Of a stretch of DNA of 16,792 bases, positions 1-7,899 are shown piece by piece. Below the pieces are notes generated by a model that was given only the letters and a program-made list of their open reading frames with translations, did no database searches and was not told the origin of the DNA. This DNA is from Lutibacter sp. GTDB lineage: Bacteria > Bacteroidota > Bacteroidia > Flavobacteriales > Flavobacteriaceae. Positions within the stretch are counted from its first letter, which is position 1; every line of letters starts with the position of its first letter. A program made the position numbers and the translations under genes. The stretch is from assembly GCA_030748365.1 (NCBI GenBank), contig JASMME010000011.1, positions 1-16,792 on the forward strand, given 5' to 3'.

Positions 1-73
1 CATTCAAAAGAGAGGTTTTTCCTGTATTGGGATTACCGACCAGGGCTATCTTTAAAAGCGGGTCGGTTTTCAT
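1..73 (-). CDS. feoB: FeoB ferrous iron transporter, N-terminal fragment (leaves window)
   Basis: The first 24 codons of FeoB are in the window, read leftward from an ATG at 73; the rest lies beyond position 1. The peptide starts MKTDPLLKIALVGNPNTGK and continues TSLLN. GNPNTGKTS is the G1 (P-loop) motif of the cytosolic G-protein domain that begins FeoB, the inner-membrane Fe(II) permease. The start lies only three bases after the feoA stop, so the two genes are one transcript and probably translationally coupled. In several other Bacteroidota FeoA and FeoB are fused into one protein; here they are separate. Identification rests on the P-loop plus the feoA neighbour, because no membrane domain is visible. 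Confidence 0.88.
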   Translation of the reverse strand, partial: MKTDPLLKIALVGNPNTGKTSLLN

Positions 74-76
74 GTG

Positions 77-301
77 TTAGTTGGCAATATTGATCTGCTT
101 TGCCAGGTCGCGTCGAATGGCCAAGTGACTCCCATTCACCTGTATATACAAAGGGTCTAAGAGGGGTGCTACTTGTAACAGGGTTACCTCTACTCCTGGT
201 AAACAGCCCATTTCAAGTAAGTTTAGGGGAATACACTCCAGGGCACATTCCTCGATATGTCCTCCTTCCCCAATACAAAGATCTGCGATTGTACGTTGCA
301 T
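77..301 (-). CDS. feoA: FeoA, small SH3-like partner of FeoB
   Basis: A 74-residue protein with the FeoA-domain pattern: an opening TIADL, then LLEMGCLPGVEV (family: L..LGL.PG..V), the APLLDPLYIQV stretch, and LAIRRDLA near the end. FeoA is a cytosolic SH3-like protein that supports FeoB-mediated Fe(II) uptake. The open frame can be extended eight codons upstream to a TTG at 325, but that TTG lies inside a good -7 promoter element (TATATTTG, 323-330). Transcription would start after it, so the ATG at 301 is taken as the start. No Shine-Dalgarno is seen; the leader is A-rich, as is usual in Bacteroidota. The gene is followed three bases later by feoB. It has its own promoter although it lies just downstream of sco1. 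Confidence 0.9.
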   Translation of the reverse strand: MQRTIADLCIGEGGHIEECALECIPLNLLEMGCLPGVEVTLLQVAPLLDPLYIQVNGSHLAIRRDLAKQINIAN

Positions 302-322
302 TTGTTTTTTATAGATACCTTG

Positions 323-354
323 CAAATATACTAAATTAGAAATGTTCTAAACAA
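323..354 (-). promoter_or_regulatory. Promoter of feoAB (Bacteroidota -33/-7 type)
   Basis: On the minus strand a TTG (352-354) is followed after 21 bases by TATATTTG (323-330), matching the Bacteroidota TTG / TAnnTTTG promoter. It lies in the 62-base gap between the sco1 stop and the feoA ATG. The predicted transcription start is near 317. It allows feoAB to be expressed independently of sco1. No obvious Fur-type operator was recognised around it. Confidence 0.6.
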
Positions 355-363
355 TGATCTTGG

Positions 364-1044
364 TCAGTTGTTTCGAAATTGGCTTTGAAGCAGCCGAATG
401 TCTTGAATCAGGCGGGCTATTTCCTCGGGGTCAGTACCGTCGTAAAAACCGCGAATCTGTCTTTTGGGATCGACCAATACAAAGTTTTCTGTATGGATAA
501 AATCTTGCAATCCACCATCTCCTTCATCCAGTACGGCGAAATAGTGTTTTCTCGCCAGGTCGTAAATGTGTTTTTTAGGGCCTGTGACAAGGTTCCACTT
601 CGCATCAATCACCCCCATTTGTTCGGCATAGGCTTTTAATACCGGTACACTGTCAATAACAGGCGTAACCGAATGCGATAGGAGTTTTACATCCTCATCG
701 TTTAAAAAGGCCGCTTGTAAGGTAGTCATATTGCTGGTCATCAACGGACAGATCGTGGTACACCTGGTAAAGAAAAAATCGACCACATAGATACTGTGTT
801 GGTAATCTTGGTGGGTAATCGTATCTCCGCGCTGGTTGATCAAACTGAAATCGCCCACTCGGTGGTTGCTTCTTATATGACGCAGGCCATCGTCTACGAG
901 CCTTGGGTTTACATCCGCTGGATTGTAGACAGGGAGTCTTTTCTCCGGGGTGAGCAGGCTGTATATAGCATAAATCATCAGCACCGAAAAAACAGCCATG
1001 ATGGCCAAGGTTGGAAGCGATTTTTTAAAAAATTTCAGGTCCAT
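364..1044 (-). CDS. SCO1/SenC family copper chaperone for cytochrome oxidase
   Basis: A 226-residue membrane-anchored thioredoxin-fold protein. Residues 11-31 form one hydrophobic N-terminal segment that should anchor it in the inner membrane with the domain in the periplasm. The domain starts at VGDFSL (63-68) and carries the copper-binding CxxxC as TRCTTICP (Cys95, Cys99), with the family's distal His in FIHTENF (His184). SCO proteins deliver copper to, or reduce, the CuA site of cytochrome c oxidase subunit II. The open frame extends 33 codons further upstream to 1143, but that part covers a -7 promoter element at 1068-1075 and has no family resemblance, so the ATG at 1044 is preferred. 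feoAB follow downstream on the same strand. The family is clear; the exact partner oxidase is not visible. Confidence 0.92.
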   Translation of the reverse strand: MDLKFFKKSLPTLAIMAVFSVLMIYAIYSLLTPEKRLPVYNPADVNPRLVDDGLRHIRSNHRVGDFSLINQRGDTITHQDYQHSIYVVDFFFTRCTTICPLMTSNMTTLQAAFLNDEDVKLLSHSVTPVIDSVPVLKAYAEQMGVIDAKWNLVTGPKKHIYDLARKHYFAVLDEGDGGLQDFIHTENFVLVDPKRQIRGFYDGTDPEEIARLIQDIRLLQSQFRNN

Positions 1045-1067
1045 ATACAACAGTGAGATATTCCTTA

Positions 1068-1075
1068 CAAAGATA
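1068..1075 (-). promoter_or_regulatory. -7 element of the sco1 promoter
   Basis: Minus-strand TATCTTTG matches TAnnTTTG; the transcription start would be near 1061, about 17 bases before the ATG at 1044. No clear -33 TTTG was seen at the usual distance, so only the -7 element is annotated. Its position argues against the longer open reading frame for sco1. Confidence 0.5.
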
Positions 1076-1123
1076 CGATAATTCGTTGGTAATAACTTGT
1101 TGAAGTTCACCCAACACAGCCCC

Positions 1124-1136
1124 CTGACCTGGTCAG
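1124..1136. promoter_or_regulatory. Perfect 6+1+6 inverted repeat in the sco1-rseP divergent region
   Basis: CTGACC T GGTCAG is an exact palindrome with one central base. It lies about 50 bases upstream of the sco1 -7 element and about 100 bases upstream of the rseP -7 element. The size and placement fit a dimeric regulator operator, but no regulator gene is nearby and the motif is not one I can assign. A chance occurrence is possible. Confidence 0.3.
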
Positions 1137-1209
1137 AAAACATCCTATACTTTTAAAAAAAGTAGGCTATTATAAACTTTTGTTAAATAAAACAGTAACG
1201 TGTTTTTCC

Positions 1210-1241
1210 TTTTATACGCGTATTAAAAAACCTTACCTTTG
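1210..1241 (+). promoter_or_regulatory. Putative rseP promoter
   Basis: TACCTTTG at 1234-1241 matches the -7 consensus TAnnTTTG. A TTTT at 1210-1213, 20 bases upstream, could serve as a weak -33. Predicted transcription starts near 1247, about 24 bases before the rseP ATG. Confidence 0.5.
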
Positions 1242-1270
1242 TCCGTCTCAATGTTTTTTAGACCAAATTT

Positions 1271-2584
1271 ATGGACATTCTTATCAAAGCAGCCCAGTTT
1301 CTACTGAGTTTATCCTTGCTAATTGTATTGCACGAGCTGGGTCATTTTATCCCTGCTAAATTATTTAAGACCCGCGTCGAGAAATTTTACCTCTTCTTTG
1401 ATTATAAATATTCCCTGTTTAAAAAGAAGATTGGGGAAACTGTCTACGGCATTGGCTGGATTCCCCTGGGCGGTTACGTTAAAATATCCGGTATGATTGA
1501 CGAAAGCATGGATACCGAACAGCTCAAACAAGCCCCACAACCCTGGGAATTCCGTTCTAAACCGGCCTGGCAACGGCTGATTATCATGCTCGGCGGGGTA
1601 CTGGTAAACTTCCTACTGGCATGGCTGATCTATATAGCCATTTCCTTTACCTGGGGGACAGAAAGCATCCGACCCATGGATGTAAAATATGGCTTTTCCG
1701 TACATGAATCCTTTAAAAAATATGGCTTCCAGGAAGGGGATCAAATCCTGCGATTCGACGGGGCAGAACCCCTGGATGTAACCCGGGTAAACAAACACCT
1801 GTTTCTGAGAAACCTAGAGACCTTGGAAGTATTGCATGAGGACGGTACAACAGCAGTGCTTCGCTTGCCCGAAAACCTGGGCTCCATCATGTGGGAAACT
1901 GGCGTTATGACTCCTTTTTCTGCAAGGTTATTTCCGCAGATAGACCAGGTTGTTGAAGGGTCACCTGCCGCCAAAAAAGGCCTTCAAAAAGGAGACCGAA
2001 TCCTGGCTGTCAATGGTACAGACATCGCCTACTGGCACGAATTCAAAGAGGAGGTGGCTAGGGGCGAAAACAGCTTTTCACTGAAGATTGACCGGGCTGG
2101 AGAAACCCTGAATATCCAAATGGAAGCGGATGAAAACAAAGCCCTTGGCGTATCGACAGATCCACTGAAAAGCATCCTGATTGGTCATAAAGATTATTCC
2201 CTGTCAGAGAGTTTCTCCAAGGGAAGTTCACTGGCTTTTTGGACCTTAAAAGATTATATCACCCAGTTCAAATACGTATTTACCAAAAAAGGCGCTAGCA
2301 GTATCGGCGGGTTTATTGCCATAGGCAATATCTTTCCAGCTACCTGGAGTTGGTATTCTTTCTGGAGCATCACCGCTTTTCTGTCAATCATGCTTGGCTT
2401 TATGAACCTACTGCCAATTCCTGCCCTAGACGGGGGACACGTGGTGTTCACCCTCTTTGAAATGATTACGGGTAGAAAACCCAATGACAAATTTCTGGAA
2501 TACGCCCAAATCACCGGTTTTTTAATCCTTATTAGCTTATTATTATTGGCCAACGGGAATGACCTTGTCAAGTTATTTTCTTAA
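1271..2584 (+). CDS. rseP: RseP-type site-2 intramembrane zinc metalloprotease (M50)
   Basis: A 437-residue polytopic inner-membrane protease. The zinc motif HELGH lies at residues 21-25 inside the first hydrophobic segment, and the third metal ligand is in NLLPIPALDGGH (379-390), the M50 N-x-x-P-x-P-x-L-D-G-G motif. Between them are membrane segments (about 103-127) and two PDZ-like regions (about 140-200 and 224-285; the second contains GSPAAKKGLQKGDRILAVNG). Two more membrane helices lie around 360-395 and 412-428. Family members cut membrane-anchored anti-sigma factors or remnant signal peptides. An in-frame TAG at 1259 rules out a longer start. No anti-sigma gene is adjacent, so the substrate cannot be inferred. 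The gene stands alone between its promoter and a strong terminator. Confidence 0.95.
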   Translation: MDILIKAAQFLLSLSLLIVLHELGHFIPAKLFKTRVEKFYLFFDYKYSLFKKKIGETVYGIGWIPLGGYVKISGMIDESMDTEQLKQAPQPWEFRSKPAWQRLIIMLGGVLVNFLLAWLIYIAISFTWGTESIRPMDVKYGFSVHESFKKYGFQEGDQILRFDGAEPLDVTRVNKHLFLRNLETLEVLHEDGTTAVLRLPENLGSIMWETGVMTPFSARLFPQIDQVVEGSPAAKKGLQKGDRILAVNGTDIAYWHEFKEEVARGENSFSLKIDRAGETLNIQMEADENKALGVSTDPLKSILIGHKDYSLSESFSKGSSLAFWTLKDYITQFKYVFTKKGASSIGGFIAIGNIFPATWSWYSFWSITAFLSIMLGFMNLLPIPALDGGHVVFTLFEMITGRKPNDKFLEYAQITGFLILISLLLLANGNDLVKLFS

Positions 2585-2590
2585 TTGCTA

Positions 2591-2606
2591 AGCCAATAAA
2601 TTGGCT
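2591..2606. other. Short hairpin after rseP
   Basis: AGCCAA-TAAA-TTGGCT, a six-base-pair inverted repeat seven bases after the rseP stop codon. It has no T tract and sits just before the main terminator; it might protect the 3' end of the mRNA. Weak by itself. Confidence 0.25.
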
Positions 2607-2627
2607 ATAAAAGAATGGCCTATTAAC

Positions 2628-2661
2628 AAAAAAAATCCTCGTAATAACGAGGATTTTTTTT
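2628..2661. terminator. Bidirectional rho-independent terminator between rseP and atpC
   Basis: A perfect 15-base-pair stem (ATCCTCGT / ACGAGGAT core at 2635-2642 and 2647-2654, plus flanking A8 and T8 runs) with an AATA loop. The A run on one side and T run on the other give a U tract to transcripts from either strand. It serves both the plus-strand rseP transcript and the minus-strand atpD-atpC transcript, which converge here. Confidence 0.92.
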
Positions 2662-2681
2662 GTTGCTTATGGGGTGAAAAA

Positions 2682-2960
2682 CTAGTCTGCCAGTATGATT
2701 ACCTTATTGGCATTCACCTCTATGGTACCGCTATTAATAGGCAAGGTATAAGTGCCTTTTTCATGGACGAAGCGGCTTTCGAATGCTGGTTCAATACGCA
2801 CCGAATCTCCCTTAAAACTGACGGTTCCTTCGGTCAAAAGGGACACGATGGGTGCGTGGTTATTCAACAGTTGGAAATCACCATTTACACCCGGCACCCT
2901 TACATCAGATACTTCTGTATGGAGCAAGGTGGCTTCGGGGCTTACAATTTCTAAAATCAT
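2682..2960 (-). CDS. atpC: F-type ATP synthase epsilon subunit, short form
   Basis: A 92-residue protein matching the N-terminal beta-sandwich of the epsilon subunit: it starts MILEIVSPEA, then VRVPGVNGDFQLLNNHAP (family: PG..G.FGVLPGHAP), and ends within the beta domain. Epsilon belongs to the central stalk of F1 and contacts gamma and the c-ring. Many bacterial epsilons are about 130-140 residues with a C-terminal two-helix hairpin that inhibits ATP hydrolysis; that part is missing here. The gene ends at a clean stop followed by a terminator, so this is a natural short form and not a frameshift. It lies 25 bases after atpD and is surely cotranscribed. The other ATP synthase genes are not in the window. 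Confidence 0.93.
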   Translation of the reverse strand: MILEIVSPEATLLHTEVSDVRVPGVNGDFQLLNNHAPIVSLLTEGTVSFKGDSVRIEPAFESRFVHEKGTYTLPINSGTIEVNANKVIILAD

Positions 2961-2985
2961 AGAAAGGGTTCTTGAAAATTAGTTA

Positions 2986-4506
<1,521 letters not shown>

Positions 4507-4556
4507 TTATTTTTTAAAGATTTAGTGTTTTGAGACTGCGCTCAAATTTAAAGAGG

Positions 4557-4586
4557 CAAAGATAGTTCTTTGATTTAATTTTCAAA
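4557..4586 (-). promoter_or_regulatory. Promoter of atpD-atpC
   Basis: On the minus strand TTTG (4583-4586), an 18-base spacer, then TATCTTTG (4557-4564): a close match to the Bacteroidota TTTG-N19-TAnnTTTG promoter. The predicted transcription start is near 4550, giving a leader of about 55 bases before the atpD ATG at 4494. Confidence 0.7.
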
Positions 4587-4610
4587 AGTTTTACTCCTGG
4601 ATTTTCACAA

Positions 4611-4642
4611 AAAAAACACCCTTGTTGCCAAAGGTGTTTTTT
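4611..4642 (-). terminator. Terminator of the TonB-dependent receptor gene
   Basis: Ten-base-pair stem AAAAAACACC / GGTGTTTTTT (4611-4620 and 4633-4642), with a 12-base centre that can itself pair TTG/CAA. On the minus strand the stem ends in a T run. It sits 25 bases after the stop of the receptor gene and just upstream of the atpD promoter, insulating the two units. Confidence 0.8.
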
Positions 4643-4666
4643 AGTTATCATCGTTGATTTAGATCG

Positions 4667-7543
4667 TTATGGGTTGATGGTCCAGGAAACATATGATTGT
4701 TGACCAATCATACCACTTCCGGGAATCTGCATATAATCATCACCAAATAGGTTGGTGACACCTACCTTAACGGTTGATTTAATAGACGGAATCGAATAGT
4801 TGGCCTGGGCATCAAGTACCGTATTCGAGGGGATCATAGCGTCTAAGAACGTAGACTCATACATGTATTCATCATTCCATCGTACGTTTAGACCGAAACC
4901 GAGGTTTTTAACAATTTCACTTGTTGCTAGGCTTAGCTTTACGCGATTCTCAGGGGTGTTGAAACCAGCCTCATAATCCGGATCAGATGCCTGGTCAAAA
5001 TCCATCTGATTGTACTCGTACACGAGTCCAATCTTCCACTTATCAAATATCCGGGTATTAATTCCAAGGTTCATTCCGTAGGTCTTTACCACATTGTCTG
5101 TATTGCCATCTACCTGGAAAACACGGAACTTACCGGTTGCCAGGGATGCTGGATTACCATCCAATGGCACAACGACATTTTGACCTGCTAAAAAGTCTTG
5201 GTACTCACTGAAATATCCGTTGAAGTCAACATTTAAACGGCCTTTGTTCAGTCGGTAACCAAACTCAAACGAATTTACCTTTTCGGGCCTAACATTGTTT
5301 AGGCTTGAAGGAGCTGGAGCCCCTGCCAGGACACTGGACAGTGAAAAGCTATTGTTAAACACCTGGTTGCCTGTTACCGTATAGGTCTGTCCGTCATTTC
5401 CAAGAAGGTTCATGGAGAAGCGTTCAACGTTGTCAGGAGAGGATCCCATCAGGACGGCACTTCCCACATCCAGACCGATATACTGATCCTGTGCGGAAGG
5501 GTTTCTAAAACCTGTCTGATAAGAGACACGGATATTTTGATCTTCGGAAAGATTAAATAACAAACCAAGTCTGGGGGTAAAGCTACCCTCAAAAAACTCG
5601 CTCTTATCATAACGCAGGGAACCGGTAAACTTGGCAAAGCCAATATTTTTTACCATTTGGCCATATACACCATATTCCCCGTACTCTATGGGTTGGTCAT
5701 AGTCTGTAAAGAGGGTACCGTGAGAATCAAGAGAGAACATCCTATAGGAAGCCCCAACAATGATGTCGGCAAAGTCAACGACCTCCGACAAGTTATAATC
5801 TCCTTCAAAACTGTAGGACTTGGATTGGTCTTGGATGGCGGCGCCGCCTTCAGCAATAGGTTTACTGATGGCTGCCTCATAGGCTGCTTTAAATTCAGGA
5901 GAGCCCGGGACCAGCATATTGGCATTGGCACCCGCCCTGGCGGCACTATGCGCTGCATTGGTGTCTACACCGGGTAAATCGTTGATGCTCATACCTGCTG
6001 ATGCTGGAAAACCATACGCAGCCAGTTGATTTCCCTGGTGGGCGAGGATGGCTGTTACTGGAAAGCCAGGTTGAGCAGCCAAGGCAGGCCCCAATACAGG
6101 TACCGCAGCAATCTGCTGGGCAATGACGCCTAAGTAAGTTTGCAGGTAGGTCCCGTACCATCCAGTGGCAATACCTCCTGGTTGGGCATTGGCAATCCTA
6201 CCGGCCAGTGCAGATGCATCATGGGTTTTTCCAGAATCTTCAAGCGAAGCATAGGCCCTTAGATTGAATTGTTTGCCGTTCAACTCTAATTTGTGTTGTT
6301 GTAACGCAAAGTCTTTGAGGACATTCCTGTTGGTAGCATGTAAAATGGTATTACCGCTTCCAAATTTGGAATTCCAACTCAACTCCATGTCTTCCGATAT
6401 CTTGTAGTGAAGGGCGGCGTTGAATTTTATACTTTTGGCATTGTATCCATCCATCAAGTCCACTTCTTTATAACCAGTACTAAGGACGGGGGTAGCTCCA
6501 AAATAATTTGGGTTGCTGGAAGCCAGCCCCACATAGGGCTGGGTAGCAGGGTTTGCCATCAGGCCTCCAAGGAAAACGGTATTCAAGCTGGAAGACTGCT
6601 CCCCGTATATATTGATCCCGTCATAATCAATGGCAGAAGCCGATTTGTTCGGGTCGTTGATATCGGTATAATTTACCGCGTGCCAATCCGTAGCATCAAT
6701 AACGGAAAAAGTGGCTTTGGCCGCAAATTTATCTGAAAAAGCGTAGGCCATACGGATGCCCAGGTCTGTAAACGGCTTATCTCCTGCTGCTTCCTGACTG
6801 GTAATTCCTCTTTTTACATAGGCGCTAATCCCCTGGTGATTGAAGGGGTTTTTACTGTTCATAAACAGGATTCCCTTGATGGCATTGGCGCCATACAGGG
6901 CAGAAGCCGCTCCAGGCATCAACTCCACACTTTGAACATCCAGGTCGTTAATACCTACCAGGTTACCTGCAGGGAAGTTAAGGCCAGGTGCCGAGTTATC
7001 CATCATGTCAACAAGTTGCAAAAAGCCCTCATTGTAGACTGTGGAGAAACCTCGGGTAGATATCTGTTTTAGTAAGATACCTCCGTTGTTAACCTGTACA
7101 CCTTTTAGCCCTTCAATCCCTCCGTAAAAACTGTTGGAAGTTGTGTTTCTTATCTCGGCGGCTCCCATTTTTTCAACAGTAACTGAAGACTCAAAGATTC
7201 GCTCAGGCGTTCTGGAGGCAGATACCACCACCTCGTCTAAAGCTGTTGTTTGCTCTTTAAGAGCAACGGAAACAAGCTGATTGGACTGGGTAATCTCTAC
7301 CTTTTCCAAGGAATAGCCAATCGATGAGAGTTCTAAGGTAAAGGGGGGCTCTTGAGAAAGCTCTAAGCTAAAGTTTCCATCAAAATCAGTCGTGGTTCCT
7401 ACAGACTCACCAACCAGTTTTACATAGGCTCCAGGAATGGGTTCTCCCGAACTTTTTTCAGTTACAATTCCTGCAACTGTTGTTTGTGCCATCAATGCAT
7501 TTCCTAAGAACAGCACACAAATAAAATTGGCAATTTTTCTCAT
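4667..7543 (-). CDS. TonB-dependent outer-membrane receptor with carboxypeptidase-like N-terminal domain
   Basis: A 958-residue outer-membrane protein. A signal peptide covers residues 1 to about 19 (cleavage after NALMA). Residues about 22-98 form a carboxypeptidase-regulatory-like beta domain (VAGIVTEKSSGEPIPGAYV). LDEVVVSASRTPER (102-115) leads into the plug domain (about 115-230, with VELMPGAASALYGANAIKG). The rest is a beta barrel with alternating aromatic strands, including SLRYDKSEFFEGSFTPRLG and VSYQTGFRNPSAQDQYIG. Such receptors import large substrates using TonB-ExbBD energy. There is no SusD-like partner, so a SusCD glycan system is unlikely; the substrate is unknown. An Ala/Gly/Pro-rich segment at 451-570 probably forms an extracellular loop. 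The gene is monocistronic, with its own terminator. Confidence 0.93.
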   Translation of the reverse strand: MRKIANFICVLFLGNALMAQTTVAGIVTEKSSGEPIPGAYVKLVGESVGTTTDFDGNFSLELSQEPPFTLELSSIGYSLEKVEITQSNQLVSVALKEQTTALDEVVVSASRTPERIFESSVTVEKMGAAEIRNTTSNSFYGGIEGLKGVQVNNGGILLKQISTRGFSTVYNEGFLQLVDMMDNSAPGLNFPAGNLVGINDLDVQSVELMPGAASALYGANAIKGILFMNSKNPFNHQGISAYVKRGITSQEAAGDKPFTDLGIRMAYAFSDKFAAKATFSVIDATDWHAVNYTDINDPNKSASAIDYDGINIYGEQSSSLNTVFLGGLMANPATQPYVGLASSNPNYFGATPVLSTGYKEVDLMDGYNAKSIKFNAALHYKISEDMELSWNSKFGSGNTILHATNRNVLKDFALQQHKLELNGKQFNLRAYASLEDSGKTHDASALAGRIANAQPGGIATGWYGTYLQTYLGVIAQQIAAVPVLGPALAAQPGFPVTAILAHQGNQLAAYGFPASAGMSINDLPGVDTNAAHSAARAGANANMLVPGSPEFKAAYEAAISKPIAEGGAAIQDQSKSYSFEGDYNLSEVVDFADIIVGASYRMFSLDSHGTLFTDYDQPIEYGEYGVYGQMVKNIGFAKFTGSLRYDKSEFFEGSFTPRLGLLFNLSEDQNIRVSYQTGFRNPSAQDQYIGLDVGSAVLMGSSPDNVERFSMNLLGNDGQTYTVTGNQVFNNSFSLSSVLAGAPAPSSLNNVRPEKVNSFEFGYRLNKGRLNVDFNGYFSEYQDFLAGQNVVVPLDGNPASLATGKFRVFQVDGNTDNVVKTYGMNLGINTRIFDKWKIGLVYEYNQMDFDQASDPDYEAGFNTPENRVKLSLATSEIVKNLGFGLNVRWNDEYMYESTFLDAMIPSNTVLDAQANYSIPSIKSTVKVGVTNLFGDDYMQIPGSGMIGQQSYVSWTINP

Positions 7544-7577
7544 AATTAATATAGGTATTTGGATTTAAGTTGGCCCG

Positions 7578-7584
7578 CAAAATA
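7578..7584 (-). promoter_or_regulatory. Possible -7 element for the receptor gene
   Basis: Minus-strand TATTTTG, 34 bases upstream of the receptor ATG, resembles TAnnTTTG but is one base short, and no good -33 was seen. It is the best candidate in the region. Confidence 0.3.
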
Positions 7585-7664
7585 CAAAAAAAAGACAGAC
7601 TGCCTCTCCAGACCTTCATAAACTTCAATAATTTTGATAGATTTTTATTCGTTTACAAAGGAAA

Positions 7665-7692
7665 AACCCCAATAACAACAATATAATGGGTT
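7665..7692 (-). terminator. Weak candidate terminator downstream of DUF4270
   Basis: AACCC (7665-7669) and GGGTT (7688-7692) can pair across an 18-base loop, and on the minus strand the stem runs into GGTTTTTCC. It is the only T-tract hairpin found between the DUF4270 stop and the receptor promoter, but it is short and over 200 bases from the stop. Confidence 0.25.
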
Positions 7693-7746
7693 GCCTTGCT
7701 ATATTTAAGGAAGAAGCGTCTGATATAAAATTAAGCGCTTGGTTAT

Positions 7747-7815
7747 TTATTCTACACAAAATAAGTCCTCGATTGGGCTGTCCAACTCCTTAGAGATATT
7801 GATTCCCAATTCCAT
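7747..7815 (-). other. 22-codon ORF or coding relic
   Basis: A minus-strand frame from ATG at 7815 to TAA at 7747 encodes MELGINISKELDSPIEDLF followed by CVE. The composition and codons look protein-like. Immediately upstream in another frame the DNA reads ARTRAYVIGFLGKINDAPIF, which also looks coding; a single frameshift near 7816-7820 would join the two. This may be the decayed C-terminal end of a lost gene, or a tiny real gene. I do not recognise the family. No clear promoter or ribosome site supports it. Confidence 0.25.
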
Positions 7816-7899
7816 AGAAAAATAGGTGCGTCATTGATTTTACCAAGGAAACCAATAACATAGGCACGGGTACGGGCGTGTTAAAAAGGATTTATTAGG

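Larger units (their letters stand above)
7544..7899. other. 356-base intergenic region with no confident gene
   Basis: This gap between the receptor gene and the upstream DUF4270 gene is A/T-rich at the receptor side (7585-7690). It holds a weak -7-like element near the receptor, a weak hairpin (7665-7692), an AAGCGCTT palindrome near 7735, and a coding-like stretch on the minus strand between about 7747 and 7875. I see no tRNA, riboswitch or repeat in it. Confidence 0.6.

Noticed and set aside
302..325. TTG start eight codons upstream for feoA
   Set aside because: The TTG is part of the TATATTTG promoter element, so it would not be in the mRNA.
1045..1143. N-terminal extension of the SCO protein (33 codons)
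   Set aside because: It covers the -7 element at 1068-1075 and does not resemble SCO N termini; the ATG at 1044 is directly followed by the expected membrane anchor.
1148..1164. TACTTTT-AAA-AAAAGTA inverted repeat upstream of rseP
   Set aside because: It is a simple A/T-run symmetry in an A/T-rich intergenic region, with no position-specific support.
1251..1307. Short out-of-frame upstream ORF overlapping the rseP start
   Set aside because: An 18-codon frame starting at ATG 1251 ends inside rseP. It could affect translation, but nothing beyond chance supports it.
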